Of a stretch of 64,000 bases of DNA, positions 25,127 to 33,486 are shown one piece after another (within the stretch, counting starts at the first letter, position 1; each line of letters starts with the position of its first letter). The notes under the pieces are model-generated. The model was not told where the DNA came from. It made no database searches and saw only the letters and a list, made by a program, of their open reading frames with translations. Source of the DNA: Mesorhizobium sp. (GTDB taxonomy: Bacteria; Pseudomonadota; Alphaproteobacteria; Rhizobiales; Rhizobiaceae); the NCBI GenBank assembly GCA_004963905.1, contig SUGL01000005.1, positions 124,001 through 188,000 of the forward strand, written 5' to 3'. A program made the translations under genes and the position numbers.

Positions 25127-25426
25127 TCAGTCGAGCACTTTGACGACCGTGTGCGTTTCGGGATCGACGACCACGGTCCGATTATCGATCACTGTGTATT
25201 CGTACTTCACATTGGGTATTTTGTGGAGTTCGACCTTTTCGGGAACCGTGCTCCCGACCTTCAGCTCAACGCCCGGCAGCTTGATAGAGGCAAGAGGTTC
25301 CTTCTTCACGTATTCGCGGATGGTCGTTTCCTGTTCCGGTGCCAGCACCACCGTATCGGCAACTGCGACGCTAATGCCCGAGAGGAGCAGAACGCCTGCG
25401 ATAGAATTGGTTATCAACGTCTTCAT
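25127..25426 (-). CDS. DUF1236 family exported protein
   Basis: A 99-residue protein with a Sec signal (MKTLITNSIAGVLLLSGISVAVA) and a mature part of DUF1236 type: APEQETTIREYVKKEP, then a strand-rich domain ending YTVIDNRTVVVDPETHTVVKVLD. The start at 25426 has GGAGA 8 bases upstream; the ATG five codons earlier overlaps that site. Probably periplasmic. The family is common in rhizobia with no proven role. Stands alone. Confidence 0.75.
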   Translation of the reverse strand: MKTLITNSIAGVLLLSGISVAVADTVVLAPEQETTIREYVKKEPLASIKLPGVELKVGSTVPEKVELHKIPNVKYEYTVIDNRTVVVDPETHTVVKVLD

Positions 25427-25617
25427 TTCGATATTCTCCATCAGATGCGTCCCTTACCCTACGCTGGCTTTCGGCCAGCAGAACCGCCGAAGATTCTCAG
25501 CAGTCAGATAAAGCAATGAGCTTGCGGCTCTGATGTTTCAGCAAAAACAGGCGCTGGGACCAATTCGCTAACGCGCCGGACTTAAGTCCCAGTCAGCCAA
25601 ACTGCGGGCCAACGGTC

Positions 25618-25642
25618 GGAACCCACGCCGAGGTTTAGCGTT
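25618..25642 (+). promoter_or_regulatory. EcfG-type promoter, full consensus
   Basis: GGAAC at 25618-25622, 16 bases, CGTT at 25639-25642. This is the exact alphaproteobacterial general-stress consensus, 35 bases before the ATG of the 34-residue membrane peptide. Confidence 0.6.
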
Positions 25643-25677
25643 CCAATCCCACGTTCGTGCCTGTGGGGGAATACACG

Positions 25678-25782
25678 ATGAGGCGCCCTGAGCAAGCCGC
25701 CAGTCTCGAGATCCTTTGGCTTCTGGCCATTCCGCTTTGTGTCGAGCTGGTTGTTCTCTTCGCGGGTTTGGTGCTGCACTGA
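25678..25782 (+). CDS. Small membrane peptide, 34 aa
   Basis: Starts MRRPEQ, then a hydrophobic helix of about 24 residues (LEILWLLAIPLCVELVVLF), a single membrane span with positive N-terminus. GGGGGA lies 8 bases before the ATG and a perfect EcfG promoter precedes it. Short length is the only weakness; promoter, ribosome site and span agree. Confidence 0.55.
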   Translation: MRRPEQAASLEILWLLAIPLCVELVVLFAGLVLH

Positions 25783-26131
25783 GTCACATCGCAGATCTGG
25801 CCGACGCCATCAGGTCCTTTGCTGGTCTCGATCTCAGTGGACTCCTGGATGATCCCTGTCATTTCCGGTCCGGCAAGGTGGGCGACGACAGCGTGCTTCT
25901 CGGCGCCACCACGCCGAGGTCCAATTCCAGACCAGGAGGCTGACCATATCTGAAGACGGGCAGACCGTTGTCGTGAAGTTGAGATGACGAAACCTGTCGA
26001 CCGTGATATATATGCGGTAAATATTAAATAATATTCATATATTCTTCATTGGCGTTTTCAAGCAATACAAGCAAACATGATGCGGTCTTGCGGCCGGCGA
26101 CGGCCCGATGGTCGTGCCGCCGTCATGCAAA
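25783..26131. other. Intergenic stretch, no supported gene
   Basis: About 350 bases. It includes an AT-rich patch near 26005-26045. No frame with protein-like composition. Confidence 0.4.
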
Positions 26132-26383
26132 CTATGCATCGACTTTGCCCTTGAATATGCCGAGCCGCAGTGCTTGGAGCGCCGTCTTGGAATTTTCCCT
26201 TGGAAATACCTGCACGAGGCTCGGAAAGTCTGGAGCGCAGAAGCCCATGAGCGCGTCGACCGGAGACCATGACACCAGCAACGTGATCTCATGTGAGGGC
26301 GATGAGACTTCGAACCTGTCCAGGCCAGGGGCCGCCTTGCCGATGGTCCGCCTCATCAGCCGGCACCGTCGTCTAATGATCAT
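26132..26383 (-). CDS. Hypothetical protein, 83 aa
   Basis: The C-terminal half reads like protein (SHEITLLVSWSPVDALMGFCAPDFPSLVQVF, TALQALRLGIFKGKVDA) and its third codon positions are GC-rich. The N-terminal part is basic and less certain. It diverges from the 79-residue frame at 26445. Not recognised. Confidence 0.35.
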   Translation of the reverse strand: MIIRRRCRLMRRTIGKAAPGLDRFEVSSPSHEITLLVSWSPVDALMGFCAPDFPSLVQVFPRENSKTALQALRLGIFKGKVDA

Positions 26384-26444
26384 CCTCGATCGTTCAAGGC
26401 GACGGGCGGACGGCGCAAACGTCTGGACGCCCCGCGGCGTCGCC

Positions 26445-26684
26445 ATGCGCGCGGCCGGATCGGCAGCCCGGATTGCCGAGCGCTGGATTTGGCGGCGACT
26501 GGTCCGCCGCAGGGCGTCCAATGCATTCGAGGCCGAGCAGAAGGCCCTTTACCTGATGGCCGCGGTCATTGCGCAGCGAAAGAGCATAAAACCCCAAGAG
26601 ATTGCCGCTGCAGCCGAAGGCATCAGGCGATTCAGACGCCAGCTGGCCAATCTCCTGGGGATTGCCGGAACGCGCGACCCTTGA
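26445..26684 (+). CDS. Hypothetical basic protein, 79 aa
   Basis: The C-terminal 50 residues (EAEQKALYLMAAVIAQRKSIKPQEIAAAAEGIRRFRRQL) look helical and real. The start is uncertain because the frame is open further upstream. No domain family recognised. Confidence 0.35.
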   Translation: MRAAGSAARIAERWIWRRLVRRRASNAFEAEQKALYLMAAVIAQRKSIKPQEIAAAAEGIRRFRRQLANLLGIAGTRDP

Positions 26685-26797
26685 TGGATTGCGGTCGAGC
26701 CGGCGCCTCCCTGCGCGATCGTTGTGCGCCATATCCATCCAAGGGACGCGTGGTGGTGGATGCCGGCCCGGCGACGGCGCTGTCGATTCACCACGAT

Positions 26798-27358
26798 CTA
26801 TCGCCGTTCCAGCAGCCCTCGTCCTTCGAAGATCGCAGGCATCGCCTTCTCGATCCGCGCGGTTCGCGTCTGGGACTGCTTCGCGCCCGCGAAGAAGAAC
26901 AGGTATCCCCTTTGCCGCCCCGGCGTCAGCGCCTCGAAGGCGCGCTTGAACTCCGGATCGTCTTGGAGCTTTTGCGTCAACTCCTCGGGCATGGGGAACT
27001 GTCGAGGCTTCGTCTCAACTTTCAATCCGGCCTTCTCGGCCGCCATGGCCTCGCGCACATAGGCCTCGATGGTGGCCGCCTTCGTCGCAATCTCGTTGGC
27101 GCTGGTGAACTTCATCACCCGCGCTGCCTGAACCTGCCCGAGCTGCACCAGCAGCTTCTTCGGGTCTTTCAGCAGCGCCCCCTTGAAGAAGCCCAACGCG
27201 CAATATTCCTTGAAGCCCTGAATGATGACGACGTTCTTTCCCTCCGTCGTGTAGCAGGGCTTTCCCCACTTGCACTCCTCTCTCAAGCCTAGGCCGGAGA
27301 GGATCCCTTGCAGCTCGGCGATCTCAGCCTGCCACCGCTCTCGGTACGCCATCTCCAT
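26798..27358 (-). CDS. YdeI/DUF1801-type protein
   Basis: A 186-residue protein with the DUF1801 (YdhG-like) fold. LREECKWGKPCYTTEGKNVVIIQGFKEYCALGFFKGALL is the domain core. A YdeI/OmpD-associated tail follows, with MPEELTQKLQDDPEFKRAFEALTPGRQRGYLFFFAGAKQ and RIEKAMPAI. The start MEMAYRERW has GGAG 7 bases upstream; longer frames have no family match. Members occur widely in bacteria; the molecular role is unsettled. Confidence 0.78.
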   Translation of the reverse strand: MEMAYRERWQAEIAELQGILSGLGLREECKWGKPCYTTEGKNVVIIQGFKEYCALGFFKGALLKDPKKLLVQLGQVQAARVMKFTSANEIATKAATIEAYVREAMAAEKAGLKVETKPRQFPMPEELTQKLQDDPEFKRAFEALTPGRQRGYLFFFAGAKQSQTRTARIEKAMPAIFEGRGLLERR

Positions 27359-27552
27359 GCATCGTCTCCATTGCCGCAAGTTGCCGTAAGGCTGATAGCA
27401 TGGATCGGGATCGCTTCGTCCAAAAGCGAGCGGCCCATGCATCCTAAAACCTGGTTAGTTGGGCCCGCTTCTAATCGAAAAACGGACGTGCAAACCAATC
27501 GGCCCCGCATTTATGGGAATGCCATCTAAACGATGGGTGACGATTTATCGGA

Positions 27553-28221
27553 TTAACGATCGGTCCGTGCAGGAAAGTTTCGGGCATCGTCGAACGGCGG
27601 AGAGATCTCGCTTTGCCGTTCAGCTAGGAGGTTGAGGTCGGCGACGGGCAGTCGCGACAAGGTCTTGTCCACGGCTTTGTGCCGCCACTCGCTGGCGTCG
27701 AGAACATACGTCGCCCACATGCCATAGCGGGCAGCACGTGCTCTTGCCTGCGCAGCAAGATAGCCCGGGCGCCTGGCGGATGCCGTCAGCCGTGCCCAGC
27801 CCGATCGAAGCATGTAGAGGGCAAGATCTTGTCCTGCGACGTTGCAGACGCCGGTCGGCGCGTCCGCCCCGGCCGGCGGCGGAGCGATCGCGCAGATCAC
27901 CTGCCCGCGGCCAACAGCCCTTTTCAGCCACGCCTTTGCCAGCGCTCCGCAGGGGATTGGTTTGAGCTCAGGACGCAACCCGTAGGCCGTCGGATCGAAC
28001 GACCACTGGGCAAGCTCGCAGCCGTCGATGCCAGCCAGGCGGACCATCGCCGCCTTTCGTGGGAACCAAAGCGTGTGTCCGTCGATGACGGTAGCGGCGC
28101 CGGCAATTGTCGAGGCCTTTACGGGCTGGACTTTGTTGCCCGCGCCGTCAGTGGCGCCGGCAGGAAAGGCGGCGGCAATCGTAAATTGCAACAGGACCAG
28201 GCCTGAAGTTGATATCCTCAT
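27553..28221 (-). CDS. Secreted thermonuclease (SNase)-fold protein 1
   Basis: A 222-residue exported protein: signal peptide (MRISTSGLVLLQFTIAAAFPAGA), then a staphylococcal-nuclease-like domain. ATVIDGHTLWF stands where family members have DGDT, and VRLAGIDGCE keeps the Arg, Asp and Glu of the active site. The usual GR before the last conserved strand is GVC here, so the second catalytic arginine may be missing. SGWARLTA and ARAARYGMW close the domain as usual. It overlaps the gene before it by ATGA and is third in a unit transcribed away from the type IV secretion operon. Confidence 0.75.
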   Translation of the reverse strand: MRISTSGLVLLQFTIAAAFPAGATDGAGNKVQPVKASTIAGAATVIDGHTLWFPRKAAMVRLAGIDGCELAQWSFDPTAYGLRPELKPIPCGALAKAWLKRAVGRGQVICAIAPPPAGADAPTGVCNVAGQDLALYMLRSGWARLTASARRPGYLAAQARARAARYGMWATYVLDASEWRHKAVDKTLSRLPVADLNLLAERQSEISPPFDDARNFPARTDR

Positions 28222-28766
28222 TTTGCGCCCCCCTCGTCATGCCTTGCGCGCGCAAGCAGAAAGGCCGGATGCTGGACGTCGCCGAACTGCCAGAGGCCAA
28301 CTTTTCTGTCGCGGGCCATCTGTTCGACGACCGCGTAGGGCGCGTATTGCGGGAGCCCGTCGACTCCGACGGCTGCGAAGGCGAAGCCCGATCCGATGAG
28401 GAGACCGGCGAGATCGAGCCTGTCGGGACCGACGGTTGCCGAGCACGCGACAAAGGTCGTGTCGGCTGTGGTGAAAAGCACCGCGCAGCTCGGCCTTGTG
28501 TCGCGAACATAGGCGCCAAGCACTGCCAACGAGGCGTCACCGCAGTCTCGTCTTTTGCCGCTTCGATCGACATAGACGCTTCCGCGCAGGCAGGCCTGGA
28601 CGCCGTAGAGGCGGTAGTGACGTCCCTCCATGGTGGTCCAGCTGTCGCCGGTCTCGAGCGTCACACCCGGCTGGAGGACGAAGCGCGCGGAACCGGCTTC
28701 GCTGCCGGAGCCGGCCGATACCGCGATAGCCAATGCTGCTGTTCGGATGATGACAGGAACCCTCAT
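28218..28766 (-). CDS. Secreted SNase-fold protein 2
   Basis: A 182-residue exported protein (signal MRVPVIIRTAALAIAVSAGSGSEAG) with a divergent nuclease fold: GRHYRLYGVQACL replaces RLxGIDxxE, DCGDASLAVLGAYV matches the CGxxA helix, and VEQMARDRKVGLWQF is the end of the domain. The catalytic acids of the first motif are lost. It overlaps both neighbours by ATGA. Likely periplasmic or an accessory of the adjacent secretion channel. Confidence 0.65.
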   Translation of the reverse strand: MRVPVIIRTAALAIAVSAGSGSEAGSARFVLQPGVTLETGDSWTTMEGRHYRLYGVQACLRGSVYVDRSGKRRDCGDASLAVLGAYVRDTRPSCAVLFTTADTTFVACSATVGPDRLDLAGLLIGSGFAFAAVGVDGLPQYAPYAVVEQMARDRKVGLWQFGDVQHPAFLLARARHDEGGAK

Positions 28767-29374
28767 TGGCCTTTGACCCTTGGGTCGGCCCACATGCCGT
28801 AGCCGCCGCGGCCGATTTTTTCGGCCTCGATCAGATCGGGGCGGGCAGGGGAGCCGTCGGTCTTTCTGGCGATGCGATGAGTGCCGAGCGAGACCAGCTG
28901 CTCTTCGAACATGTCGACCGAATCCAGGCTTCCGGGAAAATTGTAGTAGCCCCAGCAGGTCGCGTCCTGGACCTGCGCTTGCTGGTCGGCGATGAATGCG
29001 CGGCACAGGATCACCTTTGGCGACCGCAAGAGGGTGGTCAGTCCGCGCTTGGCAAAATCCGAGCAGGTTCCGGCGTAATTCTCCTTGCGGTTCACCATGT
29101 CCCCGGCGCAAGGCTCAATGCCGAAGAGGCGCAGCGACAGCTTCTGCTCGACCTGGATCTCGGTCGCGGAGGCCGCCTTGTAGCCCTTGGACGAGGCGTA
29201 TCCTTTACGATCCACCACCTTTGCCTGGCCATCGTAATATTCCACCACCAGCACCGTCTTGCCGGATCTCGCAAGGGAACGGATGTAGCCCTTGTCGACA
29301 GGGGGCGCGGCGAAGGCGCAGGAGGCCGCGGCAGCCGCGGCCATGCCGACGCCGATCTTCAGACCAAAACGCAT
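28763..29374 (-). CDS. Secreted SNase-fold protein 3
   Basis: A 203-residue exported protein (signal MRFGLKIGVGMAAAAAASCAFA) with the same divergent layout: SLRLFGIEPCAGDM in place of RLxGIDxxE, CSDFAKRGLTTLL, a CRAF...ATCWGYY segment and RGGYGMWADPRV at the end. The start at 29374 has AAAGG upstream; the frame reaching 29431 is rejected. It leads the three-gene unit that diverges from the lytic transglycosylase of the secretion operon. Confidence 0.65.
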   Translation of the reverse strand: MRFGLKIGVGMAAAAAASCAFAAPPVDKGYIRSLARSGKTVLVVEYYDGQAKVVDRKGYASSKGYKAASATEIQVEQKLSLRLFGIEPCAGDMVNRKENYAGTCSDFAKRGLTTLLRSPKVILCRAFIADQQAQVQDATCWGYYNFPGSLDSVDMFEEQLVSLGTHRIARKTDGSPARPDLIEAEKIGRGGYGMWADPRVKGQ

Positions 29375-29500
29375 TTCATTACCTTTCTGCTTATCGTCGA
29401 TGCGAATTCTCTTTGCATTCCTGCTTGACATACCAGGTATCCTCGATCATTTTCCAATCAAATTGATTAGTCAACCGGTTTTCACGAAGAGGACTCGCCG
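29375..29500. promoter_or_regulatory. Divergent promoter region with two palindromes
   Basis: 126 bases separate the SNase-fold unit (minus) from the type IV secretion operon (plus). The region is AT-rich and contains TTGACA near 29424. It holds two small inverted repeats: ATACC-A-GGTAT right after TTGACA, and AATCA-AAT-TGATT further toward the secretion genes. These could be operators that control both units. Confidence 0.4.
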
Positions 29501-30406
29501 ATGGCGCGCAGGCCGAAATCCGCAAAGGGCGCGAAGCTCGTCGCGCTGTTGACGGCGTGCTCGCTGACGGCATCTGCTCTTGCGGCCGCATCGGCGGAAA
29601 AACAACTGATCTTTCAGCAATTTGCCCGAACGAGCGCCCGGCACGTCGACACGACGGCAGGATGGGCCACGGGGCGCTCACCGCACGAAGACGACCATGT
29701 CCTCGACGCATCGGATACGATCGTCAGCCTTCAGCGAAGGGGCCAACAAGAACGGGGCGCGACCCATCAAGTTGATTACCTCAAAGGTGGATTTGGCGCT
29801 GCGGCTGCCACCGGATCCAAATCCGCCAATCCCAATCAATTCGGTAAAGCCAATTCGCCTCGAGCGACCTCAGGTACTGGCGTTCGTTCCGGCGAATGCG
29901 CTGCGTCCCCTTACGAGCCCGGCCAGATCGCCGCCCTGGTGATAGCTGCCGCAAGGCGTCACCAGGTCGAGCAGTCGCTCGCCGTGGCGGTGGCCGCCGT
30001 CGAGAGCGATTTCGACAGAAACCGCAACTCACCCGCCGGTGCCCGCGGACCCATGCAGCTGATGCCGCAAACCGCGGCGCGGTTCGGCCTCGACGATGCT
30101 TGCGATCCGCTCACCAACATCGACGCCGGCGTGCGCTATCTTGGAGAGCTGATCGAGGAGTTCCAGAACCCGATCCTGGCGGTCGCCGCCTACAATGCCG
30201 GCGAGGACCGCATCTATGAATATGGCGGCGTCCCACCGTTTGCCGAAACGGTCAGCTACGTCGCCAAGGTGCTGAATCATCAGCTTGGCCTCCCGGCCCC
30301 GCGGCGCGCCAAGACTGGCTCGATCCACAAGCCGCCTCTCGCCGATCGCGGCGTGATCGCCCCTGACCGGCGCCGCCAGTGGGCGGGCGGGGTCATGCAG
30401 TTTTGA
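29501..30406 (+). CDS. Lytic transglycosylase, first of the type IV secretion operon
   Basis: A 301-residue exported protein: N-terminal signal (KLVALLTACSLTASALAAASA), a disordered spacer of about 100 residues and an SLT domain from about 140. Visible motifs are VAAVESDFD (catalytic glutamate), GARGPMQLMPQTAARFG and AVAAYNAGEDRI. It opens the peptidoglycan for the secretion channel. A second enzyme of the same kind lies at 33483, so the operon carries two. It starts 127 bases after the divergent SNase-fold unit and 26 bases before virB2. Confidence 0.82.
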   Translation: MARRPKSAKGAKLVALLTACSLTASALAAASAEKQLIFQQFARTSARHVDTTAGWATGRSPHEDDHVLDASDTIVSLQRRGQQERGATHQVDYLKGGFGAAAATGSKSANPNQFGKANSPRATSGTGVRSGECAASPYEPGQIAALVIAAARRHQVEQSLAVAVAAVESDFDRNRNSPAGARGPMQLMPQTAARFGLDDACDPLTNIDAGVRYLGELIEEFQNPILAVAAYNAGEDRIYEYGGVPPFAETVSYVAKVLNHQLGLPAPRRAKTGSIHKPPLADRGVIAPDRRRQWAGGVMQF

Positions 30407-30432
30407 GCCGACATCTTCCAAGGAGCGCTACC

Positions 30433-30771
30433 ATGCAGCCAATCTCGATTGCGACGCCAACGTGGACGAGGCGCCTTGTCCTCACCGCCTGCCTTGCCGC
30501 GGCCTTCCACTTTGCCGGCGCGGAGCTCGCTTTTGCCCAGGGTTCGGGCGGTGCGTTTGCGCCGCTGGAGACGGCCGTACAGATGATCGTCGACTTCATC
30601 ACCGGCCCGTTCGGCCGGCTGCTGGCGATCATCGCGGTGATCAGCCTCGGTTTCCTGGCTTTTGCCGGACGCCTGTCATGGTTCACGGCAGGCGCGGTCG
30701 TGCTCGGCATCGGCCTGGTTTTCGGCGCGCCGGCGATCGTCGACCAGATGATTTCGGCGGTCGGGCAATAG
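30433..30771 (+). CDS. virB2: VirB2 pilin
   Basis: A 112-residue TrbC/VirB2 pilin precursor: long signal ending in LAFAQ, then two hydrophobic helices (IIAVISLGFLAFAG; AGAVVLGIGLVFGAPAIV) separated by a short polar loop. The start has AAGGAG 8 bases upstream. The processed pilin would form the conjugative pilus. Confidence 0.85.
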   Translation: MQPISIATPTWTRRLVLTACLAAAFHFAGAELAFAQGSGGAFAPLETAVQMIVDFITGPFGRLLAIIAVISLGFLAFAGRLSWFTAGAVVLGIGLVFGAPAIVDQMISAVGQ

Positions 30772-30781
30772 GCGGCCTGAG

Positions 30782-31072
30782 ATGACGGACGAAAAGCCGA
30801 CACTCACGCCGCTGGTGATCGGTCTGACGCGGCCGCCGATGATGTGGGGCATCCCCTTGAATGCCTTCTACATCATCGTGGGCGTCACGCTGATTGCCTT
30901 TCTGGTGACCACGAGCTTCTGGTCGGCCGTCATCGCGCCCTTTGTCTATCTCGCGCTGTTCGGCTTCTGCAGCCGAGACATTCGCATCCTCGACCTTGCC
31001 CAGGTTGCCGGCCGCCGCACGCCGCGAACGCCGAACCGGCTCTTCTGGCGCACGAACTCTTACGGGCCATGA
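30782..31072 (+). CDS. virB3: VirB3
   Basis: A 96-residue inner-membrane protein with two adjacent hydrophobic spans (IPLNAFYIIVGVTLIAFLV; FVYLALFGFCS) after a short polar N-terminus, and a basic tail, as in VirB3/TrbD. Ends in ATGA overlap with virB4, with which it usually works as one unit. Confidence 0.83.
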   Translation: MTDEKPTLTPLVIGLTRPPMMWGIPLNAFYIIVGVTLIAFLVTTSFWSAVIAPFVYLALFGFCSRDIRILDLAQVAGRRTPRTPNRLFWRTNSYGP

Positions 31073-33486
31073 CCATGTTGAACATCGTTGCCGAAGAGCT
31101 GGGCCTTGGCCGGGAGAGCCGGCGCGATCGCGCGATTGCCGCCCACGTTCCCTATACGCGCCATCTTGCCGACATCGTGATCGGTCTCGAAAACGGCGCG
31201 ATCGCAAGCGTGATCAAGCTCGACGGGCTGTTTTTCCAGACGCAGGACCAGGCCGAGCTCAACATGCGCGCAAGCGTGCAGAACACGATGATCCGCGCGC
31301 TCGGGTCCAGCCGCTATTCGCTGTGGTCGACGATCATCCGCAGCCGGGTCGAGCCGGTGATCGCGGGCGCGTTCACCGATCCGTTCTGCGCGTTGCTCGA
31401 CGAGCGCTATATGGCGGAGCTGCGCGCCAAGCACATGTTCAAGAACGAGCTCTACCTGACCGTCGTGCGGTCGGGCATGCGCGGCGCGCTTGGCGCAATG
31501 GAGGCCATGTCGAGGCTCCTGGACAGGACGTCCGGCGCGCTCGCGAAACACCGCCTCCAGGAACGCATTGCCGAGCTCGAGGAAGTCGTCGGCAACGTCG
31601 TGCGGGAGCTTCAAAGCTACGGCGCGCGCCCCCTCGGCATCGTCCATCGCGGTGGGGATCCCTATTCGGAGCCGTGCGCGTTCTTCAATGCGATCCTCAA
31701 TTGCGGCGTCTCCTTGCCGATGCGCCTGCCGCGCATGGGAATTGCAGGCTATGTCGGATCCTCGCGGCTGCATTTTTCCAGGCGCACGATGCAGGCGCAG
31801 GGTCCAACCCGGTCCGACAACCGCTTCGGCGCCATGCTGTCGATCAAGGAGTACCCGCCGTTTTCGGCTCCCGGCATGCTCGACGGCCTGTTGCAGAGCG
31901 AGCATGAGTTCATCTGCACCCAGTCGTTCACGCTGGCCGACAAGCCGATCGCGCAGGAGCGAATTTCACGGCTGCAGCGACAGATCCAGGCGTCGGACGA
32001 GGCCGGCAGCACGGTGGAAACCGACATCGACCTCGCCTTCGACAGCCTCGTCAACCAGGAGGCGGTTTTCGGTCACCACCATTTCAGCCTGCTGTGTGTC
32101 TCGCGCGACCTGGCGGGTCTCGACAAGGCCGTCGCCGAGCTCGGTTCCTGCCTGACGGACATGAACATCAACTGGCTGCGCGAGGACCTCAATCTGGAGG
32201 CGTCGTTCTGGGCGCAGCTGCCGGGCAACCACGCCTATATCGCCCGCCGCGCGATGCTTTCGAGCGCGAACTTCTCCGGCTTCTCGTCGATGCACAACTT
32301 CGCCACCGGCGCGATGGACAACCTTCACTGGGGGCTGCCGATCTCCATCCTGGAGACGACCTCGCAGACGCCTTACCGCTTCAACTTCCATCGCCGCGAT
32401 ATCGGCCACTTCCTGGTCACGGGTCCGACCGGATCCGGCAAGACCGTCGTGCTGACCTTCCTGCTTGCGCAGGCCTTCCGGATACGGCCGGAGCCGAAGG
32501 CGGTCTTCTTCGACAAGGACCGCGGCGCCGAGATCTTCATCCGCGCCGTCGGCGGCGCCTATGAGGAACTTCATCCGGGCGTGCCGACCGGCTTCAATCC
32601 GCTTCAGCTCGAGGACAACCCGATCAACCGCGAGTTCCTCCTGCGGCTCATGAAGGTCATGCTGCAGCCGGGCGGCGAGGGGGGATTCACCCAGGACGAG
32701 GAGAACACGCTGGAGCGCGCGATCGCCCGTATCGGGCGCGAGCCGCTCGAACAGCGCACGCTTTCCAATCTTTCAGGCCTTTTGATGGGCCGCTCACGCG
32801 CCGACGCCAACGATCTGCAGTCGCGGCTCAGACCATGGTTCGAAGGCGAGAAGGCCTGGCTCTTCAACGCCGATCGCGACGTCTTGTCCTTCTCGGGCCG
32901 GCGCGTCTTCGGCTTCGACATGACACATGTGCTGGACAATCGCGAGGTGCGCACGCCGGCGCTGATGTATATCTACCATCGCCTGGACGAGCTTTTGACG
33001 GGCGAACCGGTCCTGATCTTCATGGACGAGGGCTGGAAGCTTCTTCAGGACCCGACTTTTTGCGCCTTCATCGTCGACAAGATGAAGACGATCCGCAAGC
33101 TGAACGGCATCGTCGGCTTCGGCACGCAGTCGGCCGCCGACGTTGCCCGCGCCGCGCAGGCGCACACGCTGATCGAGCAGTCGGCCACCAACATTCATTT
33201 TCCCAATCCCCGTGCCGACGAGGAAAGCTACATCGGACGCTTCGGGCTGACGGCCAAGGAATTCGGCTTCATCAGGAACACGCCGCCCGAGCGACGGACA
33301 TTCCTCATCAAGCACGGCAACGATTCCGTCATTGCGCGGCTCGATCTTTCGGCCATGCCCGACATCGTCAAGGTGCTGTCCGGCCGCAAGGAGACGATCG
33401 AAGCGTGCGCGGCGCTGCGCGCGCGCCTTGGCGAGGAGCCCGGGCGGTGGCTTGCAGAATTCTGTGGTTGGGGAGAGGCGACATGA
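31069..33486 (+). CDS. virB4: VirB4 ATPase
   Basis: An 805-residue CagE/TrbE/VirB4 ATPase that powers pilus assembly and transfer at the inner membrane. Walker A is GPTGSGKT (452-459) and Walker B is LIFMDEGW with Asp653. The RELNGIVGFGTQS-like KLNGIVGFGTQSAADV and FIRNTPPERRTFLIKHG segments are typical. I start at the ATG overlapping the virB3 stop; the longer upstream frame is out of register with the family. Confidence 0.9.
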   Translation: MTMLNIVAEELGLGRESRRDRAIAAHVPYTRHLADIVIGLENGAIASVIKLDGLFFQTQDQAELNMRASVQNTMIRALGSSRYSLWSTIIRSRVEPVIAGAFTDPFCALLDERYMAELRAKHMFKNELYLTVVRSGMRGALGAMEAMSRLLDRTSGALAKHRLQERIAELEEVVGNVVRELQSYGARPLGIVHRGGDPYSEPCAFFNAILNCGVSLPMRLPRMGIAGYVGSSRLHFSRRTMQAQGPTRSDNRFGAMLSIKEYPPFSAPGMLDGLLQSEHEFICTQSFTLADKPIAQERISRLQRQIQASDEAGSTVETDIDLAFDSLVNQEAVFGHHHFSLLCVSRDLAGLDKAVAELGSCLTDMNINWLREDLNLEASFWAQLPGNHAYIARRAMLSSANFSGFSSMHNFATGAMDNLHWGLPISILETTSQTPYRFNFHRRDIGHFLVTGPTGSGKTVVLTFLLAQAFRIRPEPKAVFFDKDRGAEIFIRAVGGAYEELHPGVPTGFNPLQLEDNPINREFLLRLMKVMLQPGGEGGFTQDEENTLERAIARIGREPLEQRTLSNLSGLLMGRSRADANDLQSRLRPWFEGEKAWLFNADRDVLSFSGRRVFGFDMTHVLDNREVRTPALMYIYHRLDELLTGEPVLIFMDEGWKLLQDPTFCAFIVDKMKTIRKLNGIVGFGTQSAADVARAAQAHTLIEQSATNIHFPNPRADEESYIGRFGLTAKEFGFIRNTPPERRTFLIKHGNDSVIARLDLSAMPDIVKVLSGRKETIEACAALRARLGEEPGRWLAEFCGWGEAT

